64,000 nt of DNA from Azohydromonas caseinilytica (GCF_012927045.1 NZ_JABBFW010000001.1:310001-374000), one strand, 5' to 3'; counted from the stretch's first letter, positions 1 through 9,942 are shown. The notes: generated by a model from the letters alone, not told the origin. Translations and numbers: made by a program.

Positions 1-867
1 CGCGTTGAGCGTGCCGGTCGTGCACTGCAGCAACTCGGTGCCGCTTTGCTGGCAGACCGGCGTGGCATTGCGCTCGCGGGTGCCGGCGTCATTGCTCTCG
101 GCAATCGCCTTGATCCAGGAGGTGCCGACCTGGATCAGGCCGTAGTCCTTGCCGGTGAGGCCGTAGAAGGCCAGGCCCTTGCTGGCGCCCTCGCCGGTGC
201 CACCGCTTTGCAGCGCGTCATTGAAAGCCGTAGTCAGCACCTGCAGCCTGCGCGGCGCATCACCGCCCTCGCTGACGGCGTAAGGCGACGCCCCCATGTA
301 GGGAACGGTGGCGATGAGCACGGCCGGGCCGGCCTTCACCAGGCGATTGACCTGCGCCGCCAGCACCTCGGCCCGGGCCTTGATGAGGCCCACGGCCGCG
401 GCCTCGTCCACGGCCCCGGCCTTCCAGCCCTGGTAGACCTCCAGCACGTCATAGGTCCCCACCAGGATGGTGACGAGGTCCTTTTCGACGGGGGCGTCGC
501 CGGACAGGAAGCGCGACACCTGCGCCTGCACATCCGCCACCTTGGCGCCATAGGCGGCGCGGCTGACGGCCTTGCCCGCACCCGTGCCCGGGCATTCCGC
601 GAAGCTCATGCCGAAATGGCTGGCCAGCTGCTGCGTCCACAGCGGGTAGGTGCCGCAGACGGGATTGCCGGCGGCGTCCAGCTCGTTGACGCCGTAGCGG
701 CGCCCGCTGCTGTCCAGCAGGCTGAGCTCGTCGCCGAAGGCGACGATGCGCTGGGGCTCGAAGGGCTCGGCGCGGTCGCCGCCGCCGCAGGCACCCAGCA
801 CCGCCGCGGCGCACAGCGCCAGGGCCGCGCGCCGCACGCGGCGCGGAAACAGTCGATTCAGGCTCAT
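1..867 (-). CDS. SGNH/GDSL-like lipoprotein, 3' end outside window
   Basis: The gene starts at an ATG at 867 and runs off the left edge, so the C-terminus is missing. The N-terminus is a lipoprotein signal: basic residues, a hydrophobic stretch, then the lipobox VLGAC followed by GGG. The rest aligns by eye with SGNH hydrolases: block I is FGDELS near residue 43, and a block III-like VGTYD follows. In active GDSL esterases block I reads GDS and block III GxND. Here the nucleophile position carries Glu and the Asn position carries Tyr, so catalytic activity is doubtful. Family membership is inferred from these blocks; the role is unknown. It lies 42 bp downstream of tsaC on the same strand and may be co-transcribed with it. 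Confidence 0.7.
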   Translation of the reverse strand, partial: MSLNRLFPRRVRRAALALCAAAVLGACGGGDRAEPFEPQRIVAFGDELSLLDSSGRRYGVNELDAAGNPVCGTYPLWTQQLASHFGMSFAECPGTGAGKAVSRAAYGAKVADVQAQVSRFLSGDAPVEKDLVTILVGTYDVLEVYQGWKAGAVDEAAAVGLIKARAEVLAAQVNRLVKAGPAVLIATVPYMGASPYAVSEGGDAPRRLQVLTTAFNDALQSGGTGEGASKGLAFYGLTGKDYGLIQVGTSWIKAIAESNDAGTRERNATPVCQQSGTELLQCTTGTLNA

Positions 868-909
868 GAGTTCTCCACAGGGCGGCCGCTGTGGCCGCCG
901 GCTTCAGAT

Positions 910-1893
910 TCAGGCGGCCGCTGCGGCACGCTGCAGCCGGTCGCGCACGCCGTCCCACTCGGCCGCGGGCGGCGGCTGCTCGACCCAGATCAGCGCCGCA
1001 CCCAGCGCGTCGAACTCGCGCAGCACGGCAAAGAGCTCAAAGGCCGCGGCGCGCGCGTCGTCGGGCATGCGCCGGTGCAGAACGCCGGGCGGCGGCTCGA
1101 CGGAGCGGGAATATAGCGCCAGCACCATCCCCGCTTCGGGCGGGACGGCCAGGGCCTGGCGCAGCGTCTGCGCGTCCAGCAGCCGCAGCGGCGCGCGCGG
1201 CGCGTAATGCGCCTCCAGCGTGCCGGAGGCGCGCGGGGCCTGCGCATCGCGCGCGCGCAGCGGCTCGCCGCACACGGCCTCGATCTGCGCCGGCGTGAGC
1301 ACGCCCGGGCGCAGCAGCACCGGGTGTTCACGGGTGAGATCGACGATGGTGGACTCGATGCCCACCGCGCAGGCGCCGCCGTCGAGCACGGCCAGCGCCT
1401 CGCCGAACTCGCCCTGCACATGCGCCGCCGTGGTCGGGCTGATGCGCCCGAAGCGGTTGGCGCTGGGCGCGGCCACGCCGGGCACGCCCAGGCGCGCCGC
1501 GGCCTGCAGCAGCGCATGCGCCACCGGGTGCGCCGGGCAGCGCAGCCCGATGCTGGACTGTCCGCCCGCGGCCGCCGCGGCCACGCCCTCGCGCCGCGGC
1601 AGGATCAGCGTCAGCGGCCCGGGCCAGAACGCGTCCATCAGCCGCCGCGCCATGGGCTGATCCGCCGCCGGCGTGAAGGCCGGCGCCTCAGCCGCGTCGC
1701 TGACATGCACGATCAGCGGGTGGTCGCTGGGCCGGCCCTTGGCCGCGAAGATCTTGGCCACCGCCGCGTCCTGGTCGGCGCGGGCGCCCAGGCCATAGAC
1801 GGTTTCGGTGGGCAGGGCGACCAGCTCGCCCGCGGCCAGCAGCGCCGCGGCCTGCGCGATCGCCTGCGGGTCGGTGCCGTCAAGCAGCGGCAT
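910..1893 (-). CDS. tsaC: Threonylcarbamoyl-AMP synthase (TsaC/Sua5 type)
   Basis: Makes threonylcarbamoyl-AMP from threonine, bicarbonate and ATP, the first step of the t6A37 modification of ANN-decoding tRNAs, in the cytoplasm. The 327-residue protein has the YrdC-like core: LPTETVYGLGA, KGRPSDHPL, the PGPLTLILP segment and PSANRFGR. A C-terminal Sua5 domain follows, so this is the long form and not the roughly 190-residue TsaC. An in-frame open stretch extends upstream into purK, but the ATG at 1893 gives the proper family N-terminus (MPLLDGTDP) and sits 2 bp after the purK stop. It is the third gene of a purE-purK-tsaC operon. Confidence 0.93.
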   Translation of the reverse strand: MPLLDGTDPQAIAQAAALLAAGELVALPTETVYGLGARADQDAAVAKIFAAKGRPSDHPLIVHVSDAAEAPAFTPAADQPMARRLMDAFWPGPLTLILPRREGVAAAAAGGQSSIGLRCPAHPVAHALLQAAARLGVPGVAAPSANRFGRISPTTAAHVQGEFGEALAVLDGGACAVGIESTIVDLTREHPVLLRPGVLTPAQIEAVCGEPLRARDAQAPRASGTLEAHYAPRAPLRLLDAQTLRQALAVPPEAGMVLALYSRSVEPPPGVLHRRMPDDARAAAFELFAVLREFDALGAALIWVEQPPPAAEWDGVRDRLQRAAAAA

Positions 1894-1895
1894 GC

Positions 1896-3080
1896 TCAGA
1901 AGGCCGGCAGGCCCAGCAGCGCCGCGGCCTGCAGCGCCACGGCGCGCGCCGTGGCGGCGTCCGCCGCGGTGATGGTCAAGTGGCCCATCTTGCGGCCGGG
2001 CCGCGCGCCGGCCTTGCCGTAGAGGTGCAGGTGCGCGCCGGGCAGCGCCAGCACCTGCGCCCAGGGCGGCGTGCGCTCGGTGCCCTGGGCATCGAACCAC
2101 AGGTCGCCCAGCAGGTTGAGCATCACGGCGCAGGAGTGCAGGCGCGGCGCCGCCAGCGGCAGGCCGGCCAGGGTGCGCACCTGCAGGTCGAACTGAGACT
2201 GGTCGCAGGCGTCGATGCTGTAGTGGCCGGAGTTGTGCGGACGCGGCGCCATCTCGTTGGCCACCAGCGTGCCGTCCTGCAGCACGAAGAACTCCACGCA
2301 CAGCACGCCCACGTAGCGCAGCGACTGCGCCACCGCCTGCGCGCACTGCACGGCCTGCTGCCGCAGCGCCTCGCTCACCTCGGGCGCGGGCACCTGCGTG
2401 ACGGCCAGGATGCCGTCGCGGTGCAGGTTCTGCTGCACCGGGAAGTGCACCAACGTGCCGTCGGCCGCGCGCGCCACGATGACGCTGAGCTCCAGCGCCA
2501 GGGGCAGCATCTTTTCCAGCACGCAGGGCACGCGGCCCAGCTCGTCCCAGGCGGCGGCCAGCGCGGCGCGGTCGGCCACGCGGACCTGGCCCTTGCCGTC
2601 GTAGCCCAGGCGCGCGGTCTTGAGGATGCCGGGCAGCAGTTCGTCGGCGACGGTGGCTAGCTGCTCGGCCGTCTCGATCAGCGCCCAGGGCGCGCAGGGC
2701 ACGCCGCTGGCGCGGAAATGGCGCTTCTCGGCGTCGCGGTCCTGGCACACGGCCACGGCATCGGCGCCCGGCGCCACCGGGCGCTGCGCGCCCAGCGTCA
2801 GCAGCGCGGCGGCGGGCACGTTCTCGAACTCGGTGGTGATGGCGCTGGAGCGCTGCATCAGCTGCGCCAGGCCTTGCTCGTCGAGGTAGCCGGCGCGGAT
2901 GTGGTGGTGCGCCACCGCGCCGGCGGGGCTGGCGGCGTCGGGGTCGAGCACCACGGTGACGTAGCCCATCTCCTGCGCGGCCTGCACGAACATGCGACCG
3001 AGCTGGCCGCCGCCCATGACGCCCAGCGTGATGGGGCGGCCGTCTTCGCCGGTGGCCCCGGGCAGCAGTGCGGCGCTCAT
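1896..3080 (-). CDS. purK: N5-carboxyaminoimidazole ribonucleotide synthase PurK
   Basis: ATP-grasp enzyme of de novo purine synthesis that converts AIR, ATP and bicarbonate to N5-CAIR for PurE. The 394-residue protein begins with the nucleotide-binding [11 protein letters not shown] near residue 20. It carries the ATP-grasp segments [11 protein letters not shown] and EFFVLQDG, and the [12 protein letters not shown] signature typical of PurK. The length is normal. The start ATG overlaps the purE stop by 4 bp (ATGA), pointing to translational coupling. tsaC follows after 2 bp. Confidence 0.96.
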   Translation of the reverse strand: MSAALLPGATGEDGRPITLGVMGGGQLGRMFVQAAQEMGYVTVVLDPDAASPAGAVAHHHIRAGYLDEQGLAQLMQRSSAITTEFENVPAAALLTLGAQRPVAPGADAVAVCQDRDAEKRHFRASGVPCAPWALIETAEQLATVADELLPGILKTARLGYDGKGQVRVADRAALAAAWDELGRVPCVLEKMLPLALELSVIVARAADGTLVHFPVQQNLHRDGILAVTQVPAPEVSEALRQQAVQCAQAVAQSLRYVGVLCVEFFVLQDGTLVANEMAPRPHNSGHYSIDACDQSQFDLQVRTLAGLPLAAPRLHSCAVMLNLLGDLWFDAQGTERTPPWAQVLALPGAHLHLYGKAGARPGRKMGHLTITAADAATARAVALQAAALLGLPAF

Positions 3081-3586
3081 TTCAGGTCCTGCGTCATGGC
3101 CCGGGCGGCTTCGGTCTGGCGGGCCCGGTAGGCCTCCAGGCGAGCGCGCAGCGCCGGGTTGTCGTTGGCCAGCATCGCCACGGCGAAGAGGGCCGCGTTG
3201 CCCGCGCCGGCGGTGCCGATGGCAAACGTTGCCACGGGGATGCCCTTGGGCATCTGCACGATGGAGTGCAGCGAATCCACGCCCTGCAGATGCCGGCTGG
3301 CCACCGGCACGCCCAGCACCGGCACCGTGGTCTTGGCCGCCAGCATGCCGGGCAGGTGCGCCGCGCCGCCCGCGCCGGCGATGATCGCCTTGAGCCCGCG
3401 CGCGGCGGCAGTCTCGGCGTAGGCAAACATGTCGTCGGGCATGCGGTGTGCGGAGACCACCCGCGCCTCGAAGTCAATGCCGAACTCGGCGAGAATCTGC
3501 GTGGCGTGCTGCATGGTCTCCCAGTCACTGCTGGATCCCATCACCACGCCCACCGTCACTGGGGCAGTCGTCACTGCTTGCTCCAC
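3077..3586 (-). CDS. purE: N5-carboxyaminoimidazole ribonucleotide mutase PurE
   Basis: Class I PurE, which rearranges N5-CAIR to CAIR in purine synthesis. The 169-residue protein contains GSSSDW near residue 18, the SAHR motif, [11 protein letters not shown] and the [11 protein letters not shown] segment, all hallmarks of the family. The predicted start is GTG at 3586; an internal GTG at 3574 is an alternative and no strong ribosome binding site separates them. It is the first gene of purE-purK-tsaC and faces the divergent thioredoxin gene across 61 bp. A TACAAT that could be a -10 lies at 3608-3613 on the minus strand, but no good -35 accompanies it. Confidence 0.95.
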   Translation of the reverse strand: MEQAVTTAPVTVGVVMGSSSDWETMQHATQILAEFGIDFEARVVSAHRMPDDMFAYAETAAARGLKAIIAGAGGAAHLPGMLAAKTTVPVLGVPVASRHLQGVDSLHSIVQMPKGIPVATFAIGTAGAGNAALFAVAMLANDNPALRARLEAYRARQTEAARAMTQDLK

Positions 3587-3647
3587 CGGAAATCAGGGAA
3601 ACCTTGCATTGTAGGCGGCGCCTTCTTCCCAGCGCCGAGCCACCGAC

Positions 3648-4595
3648 ATGACCGACATCACCATCCAGAACTTCGAACAGGACCTCATCAACGAGTCCAT
3701 GCGCCAGCCCGTGCTGCTGGACATCTGGGCGCCGTGGTGCGGCCCCTGCCGCACGCTGGGGCCTCTGCTGGAGAAGCTGGAGGTGGCCTACGCCGGGCGC
3801 TTCAAGCTGGCCAAGCTCAACAGCGACGACCAGCCCGAGATCGCCGGCCAGCTCAGCCAGGCCTTCGGCGTGCGTTCCATCCCCTTCTGCGTGCTGTTCG
3901 ACCGCGGCCAGCCGGTGGACGGCTTCGTGGGCGCGCTGCCCGAGGCGCAGATCCGCGCCTTCCTCGACCGCCACGTGCCCAGCGCCGACGAAATGCAGGC
4001 CGAGGAGGAGCTGGAAGAGGCGCAGGCCCTGGCCGCCGAGGGCGATGCCGACGCGGCGCTGGACCGGCTGCAGCAGGCCGTGGCCATCGATCCCGGCAAC
4101 GACGCCGCGCGCTGCGACTACGTCAAGCTGCTGCTGGAGCGCGGCCAGGTGGCGCAGGCGCGCCAGGCGTGGGAGCCGGTGGCGGGCAAGGCGCCGCTGG
4201 ATGCGCGCATCGCCGCGCTGGGCCACTGGCTCGATGCCAGCGAGAAGGCCGCCACGGCCCGCGGCGCCGACGAGCTCGCTGCCGCCATCGCCGCCAACAA
4301 GCGCGATTTCGACGCGCGCTTCGAGCTGGCGCAGACGCATTTCGCCGCTGGCCGCTTCACGGCCGCGATGGACGAGCTGCTGGAAATCATCATGCGCGAC
4401 AAGGCCTGGAACGGCGAGCTCGCGCGCAAGGCCTACGTGGCCATCCTGGAGCTGATGACCAAGCCGGCGCCGAAGGCCGCTGCGGCCGCCGAGGCCAAGG
4501 GCACGCTGGAGGTCACCGGCAAGTCAGCCGCCCCCGCGCCGGCCGATCCGGTGGTGGACCAGTACCGCCGCAAGCTCAGCATGGCGCTGTTCTGA
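3648..4595 (+). CDS. Thioredoxin-domain TPR protein (CnoX/YbbN-like)
   Basis: A 315-residue protein with an N-terminal thioredoxin fold (about residues 1-110) and a helical TPR-like region (about 120-280). The CxxC site reads WAPWCGPC, with Cys31 and Cys34, so the redox motif is intact; in E. coli CnoX it is degenerate. Family members are chaperone-redoxin partners of GroEL or oxidoreductases that protect proteins from oxidation. This is family knowledge, not shown here. It is divergent from purE and a single-gene unit. The ATG at 3648 gives the standard N-terminus. The last 40 residues are Ala/Lys-rich. Confidence 0.88.
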   Translation: MTDITIQNFEQDLINESMRQPVLLDIWAPWCGPCRTLGPLLEKLEVAYAGRFKLAKLNSDDQPEIAGQLSQAFGVRSIPFCVLFDRGQPVDGFVGALPEAQIRAFLDRHVPSADEMQAEEELEEAQALAAEGDADAALDRLQQAVAIDPGNDAARCDYVKLLLERGQVAQARQAWEPVAGKAPLDARIAALGHWLDASEKAATARGADELAAAIAANKRDFDARFELAQTHFAAGRFTAAMDELLEIIMRDKAWNGELARKAYVAILELMTKPAPKAAAAAEAKGTLEVTGKSAAPAPADPVVDQYRRKLSMALF

Positions 4596-4661
4596 GCGGG
4601 CGCGGCCCGCGGCGGCAGGGGACGTGGCGTCGGCCACGTCCTCACATTCCCGGCTGCCGCT

Positions 4662-6032
4662 TCAGAAATTGAAGCCCACGCGCAGCCCGCCCCAATGGCG
4701 GCCGGACACCACGATGGGCGCTGAAGCCTCCTTCAGGATCACGAACTGGCCGCCGCCCATGTCGCGGCGGTAGGTCTGCAGCAGGAAGGGGCGCTTGTTG
4801 CGCGCCGAGGCCAGCCCGGTGCGGTCGTTGAAGATGCGGCGGTAACGGCTGTTGGCCGTGTCCCAGGCCAGGTCGCCACGCTGCGGCTGCGAGTATTTCT
4901 TGTTGTGCGTGGGGCAGTAGCCGTTGCGATCCACGGCAATGCAGTAGCTCACGCGCGGCGTCAGGCCCAGCACGCGTTCCTGCACCTGCGGGAACAGCCG
5001 GTCGGCCACCTCCACGAAGCGCGCGAGGTACTGGGGCGGGTTGGTGTTGGGAATGGAGCGGTAGTTCTCGTCGAACAGGTCCTGCAGCTGCAGGTTGCCG
5101 CTGCGCACGGCCTGCTCCAGCAGGTCGGCGATCTCCTGCGCCGCCTGCTGCGCAGCCTGGATGAAGGGCGTGTCGGCCGTCTCCACGCCAAAGCCCGCCA
5201 CCTGCTCGATCATCGCCTCGGACACCTTGAGGAAGCGGTCGCTGCAGGCCAGCGCCGTGGTGAGCCGGGCCTTGGCCTGCTGCACCTCGCTTTCGAGCTC
5301 CTGGGTGTAATCGTTGAGTTGCGAACAAGTGCGGCGGCTCTGCTCGGCGGCCAGGCTGATGCGCTCCACGTCCTGCTCGACGCTGGCGAAGGCCACATGC
5401 ACGGCGCTGCGCGAGCGCGTCCCGGCCTTGTCGTCAAAGCGCAGGTCGCGGCTGAAGTTGTCGATGCGGTCGTCGAGCTGGGTCACCGTGGTCATGATGG
5501 CCTTGGACGTGGTCTCGACCTTGCCGGCGAGATCCTTGACCGCATCGGCCACCACGCCGAAACCGCGCCCGGCCTCACCCGCGCGCTTGGCCTCCACCGA
5601 GGCATTGAAGGCCACCAGCCGGGTCTGCAGCGCGATCTGCGTGATCTCGCCGGCCGCATCGGCCACCTGGTGCAGCGTCTCGACGATGCCCTGCACCTCG
5701 CGGCTGACCGACTGCAGCGCCTCGCGCGCCCGGGCCACGGCCTGCAGCGTCTCCAGCGTCGCGTCGGCGATGGAGCCCTGCGCGGTCTGCACCTCCACCA
5801 GTTGCGCGGCCAACTGCTGCATGGCCTGGCCCTGGGCGTGAACGATCTTCTGCGTGTCCTCCATGGCGCCGCGCACTTCGGCGGCGTCACGGCCCACATT
5901 GGAGGCTTGGGCGGACATCGCCCGCACCACCGCCACGGCGTCGCCAACACCGACCGCAGCCGGAACCGGGGCGGAGCCCGGTACTGGCTTGGCAACGGCG
6001 TCGCCATCAGAGCGGCGGAAAAGTCTGAGCAT
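4662..6032 (-). CDS. Cytoplasmic methyl-accepting chemotaxis protein with C-terminal sensor-like domain
   Basis: A 456-residue chemoreceptor with no transmembrane segment. The central part is the coiled-coil signalling hairpin, with the CheA/CheW contact tip recognisable as [21 protein letters not shown] (residues about 155-175, split here as [11 protein letters not shown] and GEAGRGF). The C-terminal 150 residues form a separate domain with [15 protein letters not shown] and HWGGLRVGF, resembling the Cache/PAS-like modules that follow the signalling domain in some soluble receptors. The start at 6032 is preferred over one 12 codons upstream because GGAG lies 8 bases before it. It sits between purC and purE in an otherwise conserved purine cluster. 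Confidence 0.88.
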   Translation of the reverse strand: MLRLFRRSDGDAVAKPVPGSAPVPAAVGVGDAVAVVRAMSAQASNVGRDAAEVRGAMEDTQKIVHAQGQAMQQLAAQLVEVQTAQGSIADATLETLQAVARAREALQSVSREVQGIVETLHQVADAAGEITQIALQTRLVAFNASVEAKRAGEAGRGFGVVADAVKDLAGKVETTSKAIMTTVTQLDDRIDNFSRDLRFDDKAGTRSRSAVHVAFASVEQDVERISLAAEQSRRTCSQLNDYTQELESEVQQAKARLTTALACSDRFLKVSEAMIEQVAGFGVETADTPFIQAAQQAAQEIADLLEQAVRSGNLQLQDLFDENYRSIPNTNPPQYLARFVEVADRLFPQVQERVLGLTPRVSYCIAVDRNGYCPTHNKKYSQPQRGDLAWDTANSRYRRIFNDRTGLASARNKRPFLLQTYRRDMGGGQFVILKEASAPIVVSGRHWGGLRVGFNF

Positions 6033-6128
6033 GGGTACGTCTCCAAAGTCGCCGGCTTCGAGCCTCACCAGAGCTGTTGCCGATCTTCTGCACCCTTATC
6101 GGGCGGTACCTCGGTCAGTTTGAGAAGG

Positions 6129-6175
6129 GATTACACGTAGAACTACGTAATCACTTCCAGGCCAACTTGTGTCAA
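6129..6175 (-). promoter_or_regulatory. Possible promoter and dyad upstream of the chemoreceptor
   Basis: On the minus strand a perfect TTGACA lies at 6170-6175. Downstream at 6129-6152 is an imperfect dyad with arms GATTACACGTA and TACGTAATC. It overlaps where a -10 would be, and the best hexamer there (GATTAC) is poor. This could be an activator- or repressor-controlled promoter. It is inference only. Confidence 0.3.
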
Positions 6176-6190
6176 GCCGGTACAACTGGC

Positions 6191-7099
6191 TCAAGCCGTG
6201 AGCCGCTGCAGGGCCTCGCGGTACTTGGCCGCCGTCTTCTGCACCACGTCATCGGGCAACGCCGGCGCGGGAGCTTGCTTGTTCCAGGGCTGGCCGTCCA
6301 CGCGCACGGCTTCCAGCCAGTCGCGCACGAACTGCTTGTCGTAGCTGGGCGGGTTGTCGCCGCGGGCCACGGCGTCGGCGTAGCTCTCCACGGGCCAGTA
6401 GCGCGAGGAGTCGGGCGTGAGCACCTCGTCCATCAGCGTCAGGCGCCCGGCCTCGTCGAGGCCGAACTCGAACTTGGTGTCGGCAATGATGATGCCCTTG
6501 GTCAGCGCGAAGTCCGCGGCCTCGCGGTACAGGCGGATCGACACCTCGCGCACCTGCTCGGCCAGGTCCTTGCCGATGATCTGGACCATGCGCTCGAAGC
6601 TGATGTTCTCGTCATGCTCGCCCATCTCGGCCTTGGTGGCGGGCGTGAAGATCGGCTCGGGCAGCTTGGCCGCGTTGTGCAGGCCCGGCGGCAGCGCCAC
6701 GCCGCAGACGCGGCCATCCTGCTGGTATTCCTTCCAGCCGCTGCCGGCGAGGTAGCCGCGCACCACCGCTTCCACCGGCAGCGGCTTCAGGCGCTTGACC
6801 AGCATGGAGCGCCCGCGCACCTGATCGCGCTCATCCTCGGCGACCACGGACACCGGATCTTCGCCCGTGAGGTGGTTGGGCACCACGTGGCCCAGGCGCT
6901 GGAACCAGAACAGCGCCATCTGCGTCAGCAGTTCGCCCTTGCCGGGAATGGGCTCGCCCATCACCACGTCGAAAGCCGAGAGCCGGTCGCTGGCCACCAT
7001 CAGCAGCCGGTCGGCGCCCACGGCGTAGTTGTCGCGCACCTTGCCGCGCGCCAGCAGGGGCAGGGATTTCAGGGAGCTCTCGAGCAGGGCGGTGGTCAT
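6191..7099 (-). CDS. purC: Phosphoribosylaminoimidazole-succinocarboxamide synthase PurC
   Basis: SAICAR synthetase of purine synthesis, which joins aspartate to CAIR using ATP; cytoplasmic. The 302-residue protein contains [10 protein letters not shown] near residue 18, the SDRLSAFD segment, [11 protein letters not shown] and DTKFEFG, all typical of PurC. An upstream in-frame TTG exists, but the ATG at 7099 (MTTALLESS) matches the family N-terminus. A TACAAT hexamer at 7132-7137 could be its -10. It is separated from fba by a terminator and from purE by the chemoreceptor and thioredoxin genes. Confidence 0.96.
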   Translation of the reverse strand: MTTALLESSLKSLPLLARGKVRDNYAVGADRLLMVASDRLSAFDVVMGEPIPGKGELLTQMALFWFQRLGHVVPNHLTGEDPVSVVAEDERDQVRGRSMLVKRLKPLPVEAVVRGYLAGSGWKEYQQDGRVCGVALPPGLHNAAKLPEPIFTPATKAEMGEHDENISFERMVQIIGKDLAEQVREVSIRLYREAADFALTKGIIIADTKFEFGLDEAGRLTLMDEVLTPDSSRYWPVESYADAVARGDNPPSYDKQFVRDWLEAVRVDGQPWNKQAPAPALPDDVVQKTAAKYREALQRLTA

Positions 7100-7152
7100 G
7101 GCGAAAGGCGGGTGCAACAAAAAGAGGCGCGATTGTAGGAGCAGCAAATAGA

Positions 7153-7174
7153 AAGGCCCGCTGAGGCGGGCCTT
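7153..7174 (-). terminator. Rho-independent terminator after fba
   Basis: A 9-bp stem (AAGGCCCGC / GCGGGCCTT) with a 4-base loop, followed on the minus strand by TCTATTTG. It lies 40 bp past the fba stop. Confidence 0.85.
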
Positions 7175-7214
7175 CGAGGCTCGGGAAATCAGACCCGCGC
7201 CGGCATGCTTGCCA

Positions 7215-8279
7215 TCACTTCACCAGCTGCGCCAGCGCACCGCTGGCGTAGCGCTGGGCCATCTCGTCCAGCGCGATCGGCTTGATCTTGGCGGCCTGCC
7301 CTTCGCAGCCGAACTCCAGGTAGCGCTGCTTGCAGATCTGCTTGGCCGCCTCGCGCGCGGGCTTCATCCACTCGCGCATGTCGAACTTGTCGGGGTTCTC
7401 GGCGTGGAACTTGCGCACCGCGCCCGTCATCGCCAGGCGGATGTCGGTGTCGATGTTGATCTTGCGCACGCCGTACTTGATGGCTTCCTGGATCTCCTCG
7501 ACCGGCACGCCGTAGGTCTCCTTCATCTTGCCGCCGTACTGGTTGATGATGGCCAGCAGGTCCTGCGGCACCGACGAGGAGCCGTGCATCACCAGGTGCG
7601 TGTTGGGGATGCGGGCGTGGATTTCCTTGACGCGCGAGATGGCCAGGATGTCGCCGGTGGGCTTGCGCGAGAACTTGTAAGCGCCGTGGCTGGTGCCGAT
7701 GGCGATGGCCAGCGCGTCGAGCTGCGTCTGCTTGACGAAGTCGGCGGCCTGCTCCGGATCGGTCAGCAGGGCGGCGTGGTCGAGCTTGCCGACGGCACCG
7801 ATGCCGTCTTCCTCACCGGCCTCGCCGGTCTCCAGCGAGCCCAGGCAGCCGAGCTCGCCCTCGACCGTCACGCCGACCTTGTGGGCCATCGCCACCACCT
7901 TCTTGGTGACGTCCACGTTGTAGTCGTAGCTCGAAGGCGTCTTGCCGTCTTCCATCAGCGAGCCGTCCATCATCACCGAGCCGAAGCCCAGGTCGATGGC
8001 GCCCTGGCAGATGGCCGGGCTCTGGCCGTGGTCCTGGTGCATGACCAGCGGGATCTGCGGATAGGCCTCGACGGCGGCCTGGATCAGGTGCTTGATGAAG
8101 GATTCGCCCGCGTACTTCCGCGCCCCGGCGCTGGCCTGCAGGATCACCGGCGCGCCGGTTTCCTTGGCCGCTTCCATCACGGCCTGCACCTGCTCCAGGT
8201 TGTTGACGTTGAAGGCCGGAATGCCATAGCCGTTTTCGGCGGCATGGTCCAGCAGCTGGCGCATCGAGACGAGAGGCAT
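7215..8279 (-). CDS. fba: Class II fructose-bisphosphate aldolase (Calvin-cycle subtype)
   Basis: Zinc-dependent aldolase interconverting fructose-1,6-bisphosphate with DHAP and glyceraldehyde-3-phosphate. The 354-residue length and sequence match the FbaA/CbbA subtype common in Burkholderiales. Visible landmarks are [10 protein letters not shown], the metal/catalytic region [22 protein letters not shown] and the HGSSSVP loop. The ATG at 8279 ([11 protein letters not shown]) is chosen over an upstream in-frame codon. It lies between pyk and purC on the same strand and has its own terminator downstream. A role in glycolysis/gluconeogenesis is expected; no RuBisCO genes are in the window. Confidence 0.95.
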   Translation of the reverse strand: MPLVSMRQLLDHAAENGYGIPAFNVNNLEQVQAVMEAAKETGAPVILQASAGARKYAGESFIKHLIQAAVEAYPQIPLVMHQDHGQSPAICQGAIDLGFGSVMMDGSLMEDGKTPSSYDYNVDVTKKVVAMAHKVGVTVEGELGCLGSLETGEAGEEDGIGAVGKLDHAALLTDPEQAADFVKQTQLDALAIAIGTSHGAYKFSRKPTGDILAISRVKEIHARIPNTHLVMHGSSSVPQDLLAIINQYGGKMKETYGVPVEEIQEAIKYGVRKINIDTDIRLAMTGAVRKFHAENPDKFDMREWMKPAREAAKQICKQRYLEFGCEGQAAKIKPIALDEMAQRYASGALAQLVK

Positions 8280-8424
8280 GGTGAAAGTCCCCGGAGAGTG
8301 TTGAAGAAGTCTTGCAGGCGGCGTGCGGGACGCCACGGAGGTGAAATTTTACCGACGCGCCCCGGGTCGTCCTCCCGGGAGACGACCGCCCCAACCGGGC
8401 GGCTCGATCCAGGTCAAGGGCCGT

Positions 8425-8476
8425 GCACGGGCTCAGCGCGTGAGCCCGTGCCCTGCACCACGCGGCGCGCCGCGTG
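8425..8476. repeat. Two hairpin-forming palindromes between pyk and fba
   Basis: An 11-bp stem (GCACGGGCTCA / TGAGCCCGTGC) with a 5-base loop at 8425-8451 is followed by a perfect 18-bp palindrome at 8459-8476. Neither has a T-tract, so they could be a weak terminator or an mRNA-stabilising structure at the 3' end of pyk. Confidence 0.5.
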
Positions 8477-8479
8477 CCT

Positions 8480-9910
8480 TCAGCGCACCTCGACGACCTT
8501 GAGCATGTTGGTGCCGCCGGGATGTCCCATGGGCTCGCCGCAGGTGATGGCGTAGGTATCCCCGGGCATGAGCACGCCGCGTGCCACCAGCAGCGCCTCG
8601 GCCTGCCGGAGCGCCTCGTCGCGGTCGTTGAGCTTGGGCATGAGCAGCGGCTGCACGTTGCGGTAGAGCGCCATGCGGCGCTGCGTCAGCGGCTGCGAGG
8701 TCAGGGCGTAGATCGGCGTGCGGATGCGGTGGCGGCTCATCCACAGCGCCGTGGAGCCGCTTTCGGTGAGCGCGACGATGGCCTTGCAGCCCAGGTGGTG
8801 CGCGGTGAAGAGCGCGCCCATGGCGATGCTCTGGTCGATGCGGCCGAAGTTGCGCCCGGTGAGGCTGCCGTCCAGCCGCGTTTCCTCGGCCCGCTCGGCC
8901 TCGACGCAGATGGCATCCATGTACGCCACCGTCTCCACCGGATAGCGGCCCGCGGCCGTCTCGGCGCTGAGCATCACGGCGTCGGTGCCGTCGAGCACGG
9001 CATTGGCCACGTCGCTGACCTCGGCGCGCGTGGGCACCGGGTTGACGATCATGCTTTCCATCATCTGCGTGGCGGTGATGGCCAGGCGGTCCATGGAACG
9101 AGCCATCTTGATCATCTTCTTCTGCAGCGCCGGCACCGCGGCGTTGCCCACCTCCACCGCCAGGTCGCCGCGCGCGACCATGATGCCGTCGCTGGCCTTG
9201 AGGATGGCTTCGAGCTGCGGGATGGCTTCGCTGCGCTCGATCTTGGCGATCATCCCGGGCTTGTGGCGCCAGGGTTCGCCGGCCACGTTGGCCAGCTGGC
9301 GCGCCATCTCCATGTCGGTGGCGTTTTTGGGGAAGCTCACCGCCAGGTACTCGCACTGGAAGCTCATCGCCGTGCGGATGTCCTCCATGTCCTTGGCCGT
9401 GAGCGCGGGCGCCGTGAGGCCCCCGCCCTGCTTGTTGATGCCCTTGTTGTTGGAGAGCTCGCCGCCGATCTTGACCAGCGTGTGCACCGCCTCGCCCTGC
9501 ACGCGGTCCACGGTCAGCACGATCAGCCCGTCGTTGAGCAGCAGCGTGTCGCCGGGCTTCACGTCGCGCGGCAGCTCCTTGTAGTCCAGGCCCACGCGCT
9601 CGACGTTGCCCGGCTCGGTCAGCGCCGCGTCCAGCACGAAGGGCTGGCCGGCCTCCAGCATCACGCGGCCGTTCTCGAACTTGCCGACGCGGATCTTGGG
9701 CCCTTGCAGGTCCGCCATGATCGCCACCGACTTGCCCGCGCGCTCGGCCGCGGCGCGCACCATCGCCGCGCGGTCGATGTGGTCCTGCGCCTTGCCGTGC
9801 GAGAAGTTCAGCCGCACCACGTCCACACCGGCACGGATCAGGTTCTCCAGCGTTTCCGGCGAGGAGGAGGCGGGGCCCAGGGTGGCGACGATCTTGGTCT
9901 GGCGCGACAT
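8480..9910 (-). CDS. pyk: Pyruvate kinase
   Basis: Catalyses phosphoenolpyruvate plus ADP to pyruvate plus ATP. The 476-residue protein shows TKIVATLGPASSS at the N-terminus, NFSHG, MVARGDLAVE, the TQMMESM active-site segment and SAETAAGRYP. The C-terminal allosteric domain is present. The ATG at 9910 follows GGAGACTGC, a good ribosome binding site, and is preferred over a start 8 codons upstream. It belongs to a glycolytic cluster with pgk and fba; maeB lies between pgk and pyk. Confidence 0.96.
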   Translation of the reverse strand: MSRQTKIVATLGPASSSPETLENLIRAGVDVVRLNFSHGKAQDHIDRAAMVRAAAERAGKSVAIMADLQGPKIRVGKFENGRVMLEAGQPFVLDAALTEPGNVERVGLDYKELPRDVKPGDTLLLNDGLIVLTVDRVQGEAVHTLVKIGGELSNNKGINKQGGGLTAPALTAKDMEDIRTAMSFQCEYLAVSFPKNATDMEMARQLANVAGEPWRHKPGMIAKIERSEAIPQLEAILKASDGIMVARGDLAVEVGNAAVPALQKKMIKMARSMDRLAITATQMMESMIVNPVPTRAEVSDVANAVLDGTDAVMLSAETAAGRYPVETVAYMDAICVEAERAEETRLDGSLTGRNFGRIDQSIAMGALFTAHHLGCKAIVALTESGSTALWMSRHRIRTPIYALTSQPLTQRRMALYRNVQPLLMPKLNDRDEALRQAEALLVARGVLMPGDTYAITCGEPMGHPGGTNMLKVVEVR

Positions 9911-9942
9911 GCAGTCTCCGAAAACGAGGTCCAAAAAGCGAA

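Noticed and set aside
46-1116. Long plus-strand open frame over the SGNH-like and tsaC genes
   Set aside because: It is a GC-rich antisense shadow with no recognisable protein; the minus-strand genes carry clear motifs.
3068-4672. 534-codon plus-strand open frame across purE and the thioredoxin gene
   Set aside because: It runs through two genes on opposite strands in another frame; the translation is Arg/Gly-rich low complexity.
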